Positions 1-9,869 are shown, counted from the stretch's first letter. The stretch: 13,532 nucleotides of DNA from a bacterium (GCA_021807065.1 JAKAPO010000034.1:1-13532), one strand, 5' to 3'. Notes: generated by a model not told the origin, from the letters alone. Made by a program: numbers and translations.

Positions 1-669
1 CAGCTCCTCCGACTTGCCATCGACTTTCTCCAAGGCTTGATAGATCGGCACCGTACCGATCGGTACCGGCGCGTTGCGCAGAATCCACTCGCGCGTCTCA
101 TGGATGTTCTTTCCAGTCGAGAGATCCATGACCGTGTCGGCGCCCCACCGCGTCGCCCAGGTCATCTTCTCGACCTCCTCGTCGATGGAAGAGGTTACCG
201 CCGACGTACCCATATTCGCATTGATCTTCACGAGGAAGTTGCGGCCGATGATCATCGGCTCGCTCTCGGGATGATTGACGTTCGCCGGAAGAATCGCGCG
301 GCCGCGAGCGACCTCGGAGCGCACGCGTTCGGGTTCGACGCCCTCGCGCAGCGCAACGAACTCCATCTCCGCCGTGATCTCGCCGCGGCGGGCGTAATGC
401 ATCTGGGTCACGTTGGCGCCGGGCTTGGCTCGGCGCGCGGTTCGACTCTGCACCTCCGGCGCCACGCTCACCATGACGAGTTCGGTATCATTGCGTTCGC
501 CGATCCAACGGTCGCGCAGCCGCGGCAGTCCCTTGGTGACGTCGGTGTGTACCGCGGGATCGGTATACGGTCCGCTCGTATCGTAGAGGACGTGCGTCGT
601 ACCGTCGGTGAGGTCGATGGCGCGCATCGGCACGCGCATACCGTGTGGTCCGTCGAGGTAGATCTTCAT
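1..669 (-). CDS. thiC: Phosphomethylpyrimidine synthase ThiC, N-terminal part (runs off the left edge)
   Basis: ThiC converts aminoimidazole ribotide to hydroxymethylpyrimidine phosphate, the pyrimidine half of thiamine, by radical-SAM chemistry in the cytosol. The reverse strand gives 223 uninterrupted codons beginning MKIYLDGPHGMRVPMRAIDL. It includes the very conserved ThiC blocks NANMGTSAVTSSIDEEVEKM, TWATRWGADTVMDLSTGKNI and APVPIGTVPIYQALEKV. The family is usually about 430-630 residues, so the C-terminal iron-sulfur cysteine motif lies outside the window and cannot be checked. The ATG at 669 is preceded by GGAGG with a 10-base spacer, and that Shine-Dalgarno lies at the 3' end of a TPP riboswitch, which supports both the start and the identity. 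The gene is divergent from aceE. Plus-strand reading through this segment is also open, but only as a GC-rich shadow. Confidence 0.96.
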   Translation of the reverse strand, partial: MKIYLDGPHGMRVPMRAIDLTDGTTHVLYDTSGPYTDPAVHTDVTKGLPRLRDRWIGERNDTELVMVSVAPEVQSRTARRAKPGANVTQMHYARRGEITAEMEFVALREGVEPERVRSEVARGRAILPANVNHPESEPMIIGRNFLVKINANMGTSAVTSSIDEEVEKMTWATRWGADTVMDLSTGKNIHETREWILRNAPVPIGTVPIYQALEKVDGKSEEL

Positions 670-676
670 ATTTTCT

Positions 677-768
677 TTTCCTCCGCCGGCATTATCCGGT
701 TCAGGTCTGGCGGTCGACGCATAGATTTGCGCCCTCTCAGCCCGCAATCGCGAGCTCCCGCGAGTAAT
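677..768 (-). promoter_or_regulatory. TPP (THI-box) riboswitch in the thiC leader
   Basis: On the minus strand the leader contains the conserved core GGGCTGAGA and, further on, ACCTGAACCGGATAATGCC followed by GGCGGAGGA. Helices I can draw: P3 GCUCGC/GCGGGC; an extra P3a hairpin around GCGCAAAUCUAUGCGU; P2 GCGG/CCGC; P5 CCGG-AUAAUG-CCGG; and a P4 in which CCU pairs with the AGG of GGAGG. That GGAGG is also the thiC Shine-Dalgarno. With only about 10 bases left before the ATG there is no room for a terminator, so TPP binding most likely blocks translation by hiding the ribosome site. The aptamer assignment is secure. The translational mechanism is inference from the spacing. Confidence 0.95.
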
Positions 769-796
769 CGGTTCGCTTCTCTGACAGTTCGGCGAA

Positions 797-815
797 TCTC
801 CTACCCGATAGGAGA
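797..815. promoter_or_regulatory. Perfect 7-5-7 inverted repeat in the thiC/aceE divergent region
   Basis: TCTCCTA is followed by five bases and then TAGGAGA, a perfect dyad about 90 bases upstream of the aceE start and about 30 bases upstream of the thiC aptamer. Its size and position fit an operator for a dimeric regulator serving either gene. It could equally be the first hairpin of the aceE leader RNA. I cannot assign a regulator. Confidence 0.45.
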
Positions 816-829
816 CGAGCGGTGCGCCG

Positions 830-888
830 GGCTGCTTCAGCCAAGAAGCGGGCTGGTCCGCGTGAATGGGAAAGTCCCCGCGACGCCC
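830..888 (+). promoter_or_regulatory. Structured leader upstream of aceE (two hairpins)
   Basis: Two hairpins follow one another. The first is GGCTG-CTT-CAGCC at 830-842. The second is a three-part stem: GGGC 850-853 with GCCC 885-888, CGCG 859-862 with CGCG 879-882, and GGGA 868-871 with TCCC 875-878, closed by the loop AAG. The internal loops are TGGTC opposite AC, and an unopposed TGAAT bulge. The stem ends 15 bases before the aceE ATG. I do not recognise a known riboswitch class. GC-rich DNA forms hairpins readily, so a regulatory role is only suggested. Confidence 0.35.
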
Positions 889-903
889 AAAATGAAGGCC
901 GCC

Positions 904-3585
<2,682 letters not shown>

Positions 3586-3586
3586 C

Positions 3587-4855
3587 GTGGCTCAGAGAGT
3601 AGAACTACGCGTTCCCGATATCGGAGACTTCAAAGACGTCCCGGTCATCGAAGTGCTGATCCAGCCGGGACAACGCGTTCAGAAGAACGACTCGTTGATT
3701 ACGCTCGAGAGCGAAAAGGCATCGATGGAAGTTCCCTCGACGGCCGAGGGAACGGTTTCAGAGATTGCGGTCAAGGTCGGTGACAAGGTTACGAAGGGCA
3801 GCCTCATCGCGACCGTCGAGAGCGCCGACGCGGCGCCAGCAACGCCGCTACCCGTCATCCCGAGCAAGCCCCCTGTCATCCCGAGCAAGCCCCCTGCCAT
3901 CCCGAGCCCGTCGAGGGAGGCGCCTCAAATCAGTGCCTTCGAAGCCCCGAGCGACGGCCTGGTTCACGCGAGCCCTTCCATCCGGCGCTTGGCGCGCGAG
4001 CTCGGCGTCGATTTGCGAAGCATCAAGGGTACAGGACCGCACGGCCGCGTCCGCCGCGAGGATGTCCAGGGCTATGTCAAGGCGGCGCTGCATGGCGGCG
4101 CGACGGCAGGGGGTATCGGCGCCGGACTCCCGCCATGGCCGAAGGTCGACTATGCGCAGTACGGCCCCATAGAGCGCAGACCGCTGCCACGCGTCAAGCG
4201 ACTCGCCGGCCCGAATCTCCACCGGAACTGGCTCGCGATTCCGCACATCACCAACTACGACGAAGCGGACGTCACCGGCATCGAAAAGTTTCGTCTCAAA
4301 GTCAACAAGGAGCAGGAGAAAAAGGGCGGTCCGAAGCTGACGATGCTCTCGTTTCTCGTCAAAGCGTGTATCGCAGCCTTACGGCAATTCCCCGAGTTCA
4401 ACAGCTCGCTCGACGGCACCGAGCTCGTGTACAAGCATTACTATAACATCGGTTTCGCCGCCGATACAAAAGACGGCCTCGTGGTCCCCGTCATCAAGAA
4501 CGCTGACGAGAAGGGCCTTATCGAGGTCGCACGCGAGGCCGCGAAGCTGGCGGCGAAGGCACGCGACGGCAAACTCAGCCTCGGCGAGATGAGCGGAGGC
4601 ACGTTCAGCATCTCCTCGATCGGCGGTATCGGCGGGACGCAGTTCACCCAGATCGTCAACGCGCCCGAAGTCGCGATCCTCGGCGCGACGCGCGCCGTCA
4701 CCAAACCCGTTTGGAAGGGGAAGCGATTCGCACCGCGGTTGATTTTACCGATCAGCGTAAGTTACGATCACCGCGTCATCGACGGCGCGACAGCCGCACG
4801 ATTCTTGGTCTTTGTCGCCGACGCGCTCGCCGACTTCCGCCGCGTCATGCTATAG
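3587..4855 (+). CDS. aceF: Pyruvate dehydrogenase E2, dihydrolipoyllysine acetyltransferase
   Basis: E2 forms the core of the pyruvate dehydrogenase complex and passes the acetyl group from its lipoyl arm to CoA. Order in the 422 residues: one lipoyl domain (about 1-80) with the lipoylated lysine at 44 in LESEKASMEVPS; a Pro-rich linker about 83-115; a peripheral-subunit binding domain about 127-168 (SPSIRRLARELGVDLRSIKG, GPHGRVRREDV); then the catalytic domain with DHRVIDG at 394-400 carrying the active-site His and Asp. E. coli E2p has three lipoyl domains, this one has one. The start is GTG one base after the aceE stop, with no strong ribosome site, so translation is probably coupled. No lpd (E3) gene follows in the window. 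The 3' end overlaps convergent acnA by 11 bases. Confidence 0.96.
   Translation: MAQRVELRVPDIGDFKDVPVIEVLIQPGQRVQKNDSLITLESEKASMEVPSTAEGTVSEIAVKVGDKVTKGSLIATVESADAAPATPLPVIPSKPPVIPSKPPAIPSPSREAPQISAFEAPSDGLVHASPSIRRLARELGVDLRSIKGTGPHGRVRREDVQGYVKAALHGGATAGGIGAGLPPWPKVDYAQYGPIERRPLPRVKRLAGPNLHRNWLAIPHITNYDEADVTGIEKFRLKVNKEQEKKGGPKLTMLSFLVKACIAALRQFPEFNSSLDGTELVYKHYYNIGFAADTKDGLVVPVIKNADEKGLIEVAREAAKLAAKARDGKLSLGEMSGGTFSISSIGGIGGTQFTQIVNAPEVAILGATRAVTKPVWKGKRFAPRLILPISVSYDHRVIDGATAARFLVFVADALADFRRVML
3854..3918 (+). repeat. In-frame 21-base tandem repeat in the aceF linker
   Basis: Two identical 21-base units (3854-3874 and 3875-3895, each starting GTCATCCCGAGCAAGC) are followed by a diverged third unit at 3896. 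They encode the linker repeats VIPSKPP, VIPSKPP and AIPSPS. The third copy continues into CATCCCGAGCCCGTCGAGGGA, an imperfect palindrome in which TCCCGA can pair with TCG and GGGA. Such Pro-rich stretches are normal as flexible E2 linkers. The exact nucleotide identity points to recent duplication. Confidence 0.85.
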
Positions 4856-7634
4856 TCTTCGGCGCACGGAGCTGGCGTAGCATGTACTGCAAGATTCCGC
4901 CATGACGGTAATACTCGGCTTCGTCGGGCGTGTCGATGCGAACGCGAACGTCAAACTCGCACGATGTTCCGCTCTGCGGATGCGTTGCTGTCACGCGTGC
5001 GCTCATGCGAGGCCTCACGCCGTCTTCGATGCCCGTTATATCGTAAAGCTCTTCGCCGGTGAGGCCGTATGCGTCGCGCTTGGCGCCGCCGGTATACTCA
5101 AGCGGAAGAATACCCATGCCGACGAGGTTGCTGCGATGGATGCGTTCAAACGATTCGGCGATGACCGCCTTGACGCCAAGCAAGTAAGGCCCCTTCGCCG
5201 CCCAGTCGCGTGAGGAACCCGAACCGTACTCCTTTCCCGCTAGGACGAGCAACGGCGTCCCGTCCGCGCGGTACTTCATCGCTGCGTCGAAAATCGACAT
5301 CTGCTCTCCGCTCGGCAGATAGCGTGTGACGCCGCCTTCGACGCCGGGAACGAGCAGATTCTTCAGGCGCACGTTCGCGAACGTTCCGCGCATCATCACT
5401 TCGTGGTTACCGCGCCGCGCGCCGTACGAATTGAAGTCCTTCGGCTCGATACCGTGCTGCATGAGATACCGCGCGGCAGGACTGTCCCTCGCGATATTTC
5501 CGGCCGGCGATATATGATCGGTGGTCACGGAATCTCCGACCATGACGAGAACGCGTGCGTTCTTGATATTCGCGGGAGCTACCGGCTCGGCCGGCATTCC
5601 GTCGAAATACGGCGGAAGTTTTACGTACTCCGACTCGGGATCCCAGGCAAAACGCTCGGTCTTCTCCACCCGTAGTTGCGCCCAATTTTCGTCGCCCTTG
5701 AAGACGTCTGCGTAACGCTTCTTGAACATCGCGTCGCTGATGCTCCGCGTCACGACCTGCGCGATCTCCTCGTTGCCCGGCCAGATGTCGCGTAGGTAGA
5801 CGGGGCCTTCTTTCCCGTAACCGAGCGGCTCGGCCGTGAGATCGACGTCCATTCGGCCTGCAAGAGCGTAGGCGACGACAAGCGGCGGCGACGCGAGATA
5901 GTTCGCGCGCACTTGCGGATGGATGCGGCCCTCGAAATTTCTGTTGCCGGAGAGCACCGCAGCGACGACGAGCTCGTGTTCTTCGACTTTGTCGGCGACT
6001 TCGGCCGGCAACGGACCGGAATTCCCAATGCACGTCGTGCACCCGTAACCGACGAGATCGAAACCGAGCGCGTCGAGATAGCGTTGCAGTCCGGCTTTCG
6101 CCAGGTAATCGGTCACGACTTGCGATCCAGGCGCCAGCGACGTCTTCACCCAGGGTTTCGTACGTAAGCCACGCTCGACCGCGTTACGCGCCAGCAGCCC
6201 CGCACCGATCAGGACCGATGGATTCGAAGTGTTCGTACAACTCGTGATCGCGGCGATAACGACCGCGCCGTCGGAGACGTCCTTCGCCTCTTCAGCCGTC
6301 ACGTTCCGGCCGTCGCCGGTCGCCTCGACCTCGCCGATTATCGCCGTTTGCCCGCCTCCCTCGTCTTCGAATCGCCCGATCGATCCGTTCCCGTCCCGCG
6401 CCGCGACCCATTCGCGCATTGCTGCGGAAAACGACGCCTTCATCTCGCGCAGCGGCACGCGGTCCTGAGGTCGCTTCGGACCGGCAACACTCGGTTCCAC
6501 GGCAGCAAGATCGAGATGGAGAACGTCGCTGTACTCGGGATCCGGCGTCGCCTCGGCTCGAAATAGGCTCTGCGCCTTCGCATACGCCTCGACGAGTGCG
6601 ACGTGTTCCGGCGAACGCCCCGTGAAGCGCAGATACTCGAGCGTACGATCGTCGATCGGAAACATCGAAACGGTGCAGCCGAACTCCGGCGACATGTTGC
6701 CGATGGTGACGCGGTCGGCCACAGGCATCGACGATAAGCCCTTGCCGAAGAATTCGACGAAACTCCCGACGACGCCGCGTTTGCGCAGCATCTGCGTTAC
6801 CGTCAGGACGAGATCCGTTGCAGTGACGCCCTCACGTAGCGCGCCCTCCAGCCGGACGCCGATGACCTGCGGAATCAGCATCGTCACCGGTTGTCCCAAC
6901 ATCGCGGCCTCTGCTTCGATTCCGCCTACGCCCCAAGCCAACACGCCAAGGCCGTCGACCATTGTCGTATGCGAGTCGGTACCGACGAGGGTGTCAGGGT
7001 AGGCGAGCGCATTGCGGGAATCGACGGCACTCCCCCCGCCGCCGGCGCCAAAGACGACGCGCGCGAGGTACTCGATGTTGACCTGATGGACGATTCCCGT
7101 GTCGGGCGGAACCACGCGGAATCCGGAGAGGGCCGACTGACCCCATTTCAAGAACGCGTAGCGTTCGCGGTTGCGAGCGAACTCGAGCGCTGCATTTTTC
7201 GCAAACGCATCGGCCCCGCGAAAGTAATCTACCTGCACCGAATGATCGACGACGAGCTCGACCGGCTGCAAAGGATTGATCGCTTTGGGGTCGCCGCCCA
7301 TCTTGGCAATCGCATCGCGCATCGCGGCGAGATCTACGACGCAGGGCACGCCGGTGAAATCCTGCAGCAGCACGCGCGCAGGCCGGAATGCAATTTCTCG
7401 TTCTTCATTACCGCTCGACCAACGTGCCAGTGCCTCGATATCCTCCCGTTTGACGCTGCGGCCGTCTTCGAACCGCAGGAGATTTTCGAGGAGCACTTTC
7501 ACCGAAAACGGCAGCCGCTCGAGCTTGGTGAGCCCCGCCTCCTCGAGAGCGGCCAGCCGGTAATAGCGATAGGAGCGACCGCCGACCGTCAGCGTCGCAT
7601 TTGCGCTGAAACTCCTTCCCGCTTCGCTGGTCAC
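4845..7634 (-). CDS. acnA: Aconitate hydratase A
   Basis: AcnA interconverts citrate and isocitrate in the TCA cycle using a [4Fe-4S] cluster. The 929-residue product aligns end to end with E. coli AcnA (891). The three cluster cysteines are C466 (ITSCTNTSNPS), C532 and C535 (YGCTTCIGNSG), all shifted by the same 31 residues from the E. coli ligands 435, 501 and 504. Other landmarks are VGTDSHTTMVDGLGVLAWGV, AGPKRPQDRVPL, the swivel-domain GDSVTTDHISPAGNIARDSP, and GKEYGSGSSRDWAAKGPYLL. The extra length is mostly an insertion before the first cluster cysteine, about residues 410-450. The start is GTG, sharing GTGA with the rnd stop, so this is the last gene of a likely tvp38-rnd-acnA operon. 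Its 3' end runs 11 bases into convergent aceF, leaving no room for a terminator. Confidence 0.97.
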   Translation of the reverse strand: MTSEAGRSFSANATLTVGGRSYRYYRLAALEEAGLTKLERLPFSVKVLLENLLRFEDGRSVKREDIEALARWSSGNEEREIAFRPARVLLQDFTGVPCVVDLAAMRDAIAKMGGDPKAINPLQPVELVVDHSVQVDYFRGADAFAKNAALEFARNRERYAFLKWGQSALSGFRVVPPDTGIVHQVNIEYLARVVFGAGGGGSAVDSRNALAYPDTLVGTDSHTTMVDGLGVLAWGVGGIEAEAAMLGQPVTMLIPQVIGVRLEGALREGVTATDLVLTVTQMLRKRGVVGSFVEFFGKGLSSMPVADRVTIGNMSPEFGCTVSMFPIDDRTLEYLRFTGRSPEHVALVEAYAKAQSLFRAEATPDPEYSDVLHLDLAAVEPSVAGPKRPQDRVPLREMKASFSAAMREWVAARDGNGSIGRFEDEGGGQTAIIGEVEATGDGRNVTAEEAKDVSDGAVVIAAITSCTNTSNPSVLIGAGLLARNAVERGLRTKPWVKTSLAPGSQVVTDYLAKAGLQRYLDALGFDLVGYGCTTCIGNSGPLPAEVADKVEEHELVVAAVLSGNRNFEGRIHPQVRANYLASPPLVVAYALAGRMDVDLTAEPLGYGKEGPVYLRDIWPGNEEIAQVVTRSISDAMFKKRYADVFKGDENWAQLRVEKTERFAWDPESEYVKLPPYFDGMPAEPVAPANIKNARVLVMVGDSVTTDHISPAGNIARDSPAARYLMQHGIEPKDFNSYGARRGNHEVMMRGTFANVRLKNLLVPGVEGGVTRYLPSGEQMSIFDAAMKYRADGTPLLVLAGKEYGSGSSRDWAAKGPYLLGVKAVIAESFERIHRSNLVGMGILPLEYTGGAKRDAYGLTGEELYDITGIEDGVRPRMSARVTATHPQSGTSCEFDVRVRIDTPDEAEYYRHGGILQYMLRQLRAPKTIA

Positions 7635-8809
7635 CGCAGCCGTATGTTCGGGTTGCCGGCGAAGTAGCCTTCGATGCCAAGCGACGCCTCACCCCAAAGC
7701 AGGCGCCGCAACGGTTCCACGATCAACTCCAACCGCCATGCCGAAAGATCCAGACTCTGCACGAGCTGCTCGGTGTCGGCCGGCAGTTCGCGCGAGACGC
7801 GCTCGAGCGCGCTGCGCGGCACCAGGAGACTCGGCGCAATGCCGCGCTCGCGTGCGATTTCGCCAACGAGCGCACTCATGACCCCAACGAGCGAATCGCG
7901 GGTGGCTCCCTGAGGACGCTTCGGACGCTCCGGCAACTCGCTCTCCGGCAGCGCTTCGGCCTGCGCCACGGCTTCGAGAATTGCGGCCGCATATTGCTTA
8001 CGGGCACCGGCATCAAACCTGCGCAACTGGGCGAGATCCTCGGTTCGCTTCGGCCGCAGCGTTGCCAAGCCCGAGACGACGTCATCCGGCAACACGTAGC
8101 GCGCAGGTACGTCACGGCGTCTCGCAATCGTGTCGCGCAGCTGGACGAGCGCGCGCAGCACTCCCAGCTCTCGCCGGCTCATGCGCGCGGCACCGGGCAT
8201 TCGCAGATAAGCTCGCCGCTCGTCTATCCTGTAACGCTCGAGGTCTCCGAGCATCGCGCACTCTTCCTGCAGCCATTCGAGGCGACCGGCGGCCCGCAAA
8301 CGTTCGACGAGGTCGTCACGCATCGGCAAAAGATGCGCGACGTCGCCGACGAGATATTCGATCTGTCCGGCAGAGAGCGGCCGTGCCGCCCAATCGCTGA
8401 CCGTCTGTGATTTTGTCAGTCTTACGCCGCGGAGATCGCGCACGAGTTCTGAGAGCGAGATCTGTATGCCGTAGCCGAGAAACGCTGCAGCAAGCTGCGT
8501 ATCGAAGACGTGGGGCGGAACGAAATCGAACCGATCGGCGAATATCTTGAGATCGGAGGAGAGCGCGTGGCCGACGACCTCTGTTTGGGCGAGCGCCTCG
8601 ATCAGCGGGCGAAGTTGCGCGACTGCCAGCGCGTCGATGATCGCTACTTCGTCTTCGAGCGCAACCTGTAAGACCATGAGGCGTGGCGAGTATGTTCGTT
8701 CCGCGTGAAACTCGGTGTCGATACCGACGCGTCGTGCAGCGCGTACGCGGGTGGCGAGCGCCGAGAGTGCCGCAGCGCTCTCGATAGTTACGGCGTGGAC
8801 GCCGGCCAT
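7631..8809 (-). CDS. rnd: Ribonuclease D
   Basis: RNase D is a 3'-5' exoribonuclease of the DEDDy family, acting in tRNA and stable-RNA 3' maturation. With the ATG at 8809 the product has 392 residues (E. coli 375). All catalytic positions are visible: D31 and E33 in GIDTEFHAERTY (Exo I), D86 in GHALSSDLKIF (Exo II), Y152 and D156 in IEYLVGDVAHLL (Exo III). An HRDC-type helical region follows from about 211 (ELGVLRALVQLRDTIARRRD...PDDVVSGLA). The open frame extends further upstream, but those residues overlap the membrane protein gene and show no homology; with this start the overlap is only 22 bases. No clear Shine-Dalgarno is seen, which fits translational coupling. The stop overlaps the acnA GTG by 4 bases. 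Confidence 0.93.
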   Translation of the reverse strand: MAGVHAVTIESAAALSALATRVRAARRVGIDTEFHAERTYSPRLMVLQVALEDEVAIIDALAVAQLRPLIEALAQTEVVGHALSSDLKIFADRFDFVPPHVFDTQLAAAFLGYGIQISLSELVRDLRGVRLTKSQTVSDWAARPLSAGQIEYLVGDVAHLLPMRDDLVERLRAAGRLEWLQEECAMLGDLERYRIDERRAYLRMPGAARMSRRELGVLRALVQLRDTIARRRDVPARYVLPDDVVSGLATLRPKRTEDLAQLRRFDAGARKQYAAAILEAVAQAEALPESELPERPKRPQGATRDSLVGVMSALVGEIARERGIAPSLLVPRSALERVSRELPADTEQLVQSLDLSAWRLELIVEPLRRLLWGEASLGIEGYFAGNPNIRLR

Positions 8810-9444
8810 GGCGTCGGACGCGGCGTGGAGCGTCTCACGTGGAAGTGAAAGTGCGGCCGATGGTGCTCGATATAATAGCGCGCTCGCGCTTCCTCGTGAT
8901 GCAGCCATATCGTTATTTGATTGCCGCCGATCGCGAGCAACGTGCAGATCGGTACGGCAACCACACACATCGTCCAAACGTGCCTCCAGACCGGAACCCG
9001 AAACGCGGCGGCGGTAGCGGTTGCAACCGTGCCCCCGAATCCGGGGATGACCCGCACCAGGATCAGGAACGGAGGCGAACCGACGGGGAAGCGCTTGACC
9101 CACGCAGGCAGCCGTTCGAGATAGGAATCCAGGTCGAGCAGTCGCGAGGCATGGCGGTTGATCCAGTAACCGAAAAGCGCCGCGAGCACCAACCCGACGG
9201 CATTGATGAGCGAGCCGAACAGCGGACCAAAGATCGCACCGTTCATAACCGCCAGCGCGTCGGTAACGGAAAACGGCGCCGATGCGACGAGCGCGAAGAT
9301 CGCCACTGCGAGCGGAGGCGTCCAGGGGTAATAGGCCCGGATGACGTGCTCTACGCGCGGCTGATAGCGGATCACCAGGAACGCGAGAACAAAGCTGGCC
9401 GCGAGGAGCACGAAGGCTGCCGCCCGCCTTGTAGCGGATTTCAC
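8788..9444 (-). CDS. TVP38/TMEM64-family (VTT/DedA-like) membrane protein
   Basis: A 218-residue multi-pass inner-membrane protein of the SNARE-associated/VTT superfamily; members have been linked to lipid scrambling or transport. Hydrophobic segments lie at about 8-25, 43-66, 70-95, 125-150 and 157-175. The family core is visible: a first re-entrant region NGAIFGPLFGSLINAVG (68-84), then FLILVRVIPGFGGTVATATA (127-146), where Arg131 and Pro134 match the usual R-x-x-P. The C-terminal tail is odd: seven histidines between 182 and 202, then a Pro/Arg/Thr-rich end. The start is GTG at 9444 without a clear ribosome site. It lies 3 to 15 bases from the divergent VKOR start. It is the first gene of a probable operon with rnd and acnA. 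The substrate is unknown. Confidence 0.88.
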   Translation of the reverse strand: MKSATRRAAAFVLLAASFVLAFLVIRYQPRVEHVIRAYYPWTPPLAVAIFALVASAPFSVTDALAVMNGAIFGPLFGSLINAVGLVLAALFGYWINRHASRLLDLDSYLERLPAWVKRFPVGSPPFLILVRVIPGFGGTVATATAAAFRVPVWRHVWTMCVVAVPICTLLAIGGNQITIWLHHEEARARYYIEHHRPHFHFHVRRSTPRPTPWPASTP

Positions 9445-9459
9445 GGGGTGGCCGTAGAC

Positions 9460-9849
9460 ATGCTGATCACGATGCTCTGCGGAGTTGGTCTCTACGCCTC
9501 GCTTTTCATGCTAGGAAAGGCTCGGCGGGCCGCGCGAGGCGAGCTGAGCGAGCCGAGCGTCGTCGAAAGCGCGCGCGCGCGCCTCTATGGCGGCATCCCC
9601 AACGCCCTGCTCGGCACGCTGTATTACCCCACGCTCTCCGCGGTCACGTGGCCCGTGCTTCCAAAACCGCTTGCGCTGGCGGCGTTCGCGGTCGTCTGCT
9701 TCGCGGCGGCAACGTCTGCGGTTCTCGCGTACTCGCTCCTTTACGTTACGCGGCGGTCGTGCGCATATTGCTGGGCATCGCATGCGGCCAACTGGCTGCT
9801 CGTCATCCTGTTCGCCGTGCACCTATGGGGCGGCGGGCTCTTGCGATAG
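9460..9849 (+). CDS. Short VKOR-like membrane protein with a CxxC motif
   Basis: The 129-residue product has four hydrophobic segments (about 1-18, 45-66, 69-96 and 104-126), like the vitamin K epoxide reductase fold, which reduces quinones while oxidising thiols. The best evidence is GGIPNALLGTLYYP, matching the VKOR GIPxALLG motif, and SCAYCWASHAANWLL at the start of helix 4, with the active-site pair C101 and C104. What is missing is the cysteine pair in the loop between helices 1 and 2: the corresponding stretch ELSEPSVVESARARLYGG has none. It may therefore lack the internal relay of classical VKORs, or the redox role may differ. Start: ATG 9460 with GGGTGG upstream; GTG 9448 is possible. 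No thioredoxin-like partner is adjacent. Divergent from the VTT gene, convergent with the RpiB gene. Confidence 0.75.
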   Translation: MLITMLCGVGLYASLFMLGKARRAARGELSEPSVVESARARLYGGIPNALLGTLYYPTLSAVTWPVLPKPLALAAFAVVCFAAATSAVLAYSLLYVTRRSCAYCWASHAANWLLVILFAVHLWGGGLLR

Positions 9850-9869
9850 TTCCGAACGTTTGATACTAT
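9841..9869 (+). promoter_or_regulatory. Sigma70-type promoter with extended -10, downstream of the VKOR gene
   Basis: TTGCGA (9841-9846) is followed after 17 bases by TACTAT (9864-9869), which is preceded by TG and one base, an extended -10. The -35 lies in the last codons of the VKOR gene. The predicted start is near 9876. Each hexamer matches 4 of 6 consensus bases with ideal spacing, which stands out in this GC-rich DNA. No plus-strand gene starts within 590 bases downstream, so it most likely serves an RNA. Confidence 0.55.

Noticed and set aside
850..888. Cobalamin or other known riboswitch upstream of aceE
   Set aside because: GTGAATGGGAAAGTCCCC looked briefly like a B12-box fragment, but the remaining conserved elements are absent.
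37..903. Plus-strand open frame upstream of aceE, making a 1182-residue protein
   Set aside because: It is antisense to thiC and its riboswitch, shows no recognisable domain, and AceE homology begins only after 904. GC-rich shadow.
6891..7667. 258-codon plus-strand ORF opposite the 5' part of acnA
   Set aside because: Antisense shadow of a clear AcnA sequence, with no ribosome site or homology.
8810..9103. N-terminal extension of the RNase D frame to 490 residues
   Set aside because: The extra residues have no RNase D similarity and overlap the VTT gene, whose protein is clearly real in the other frame.
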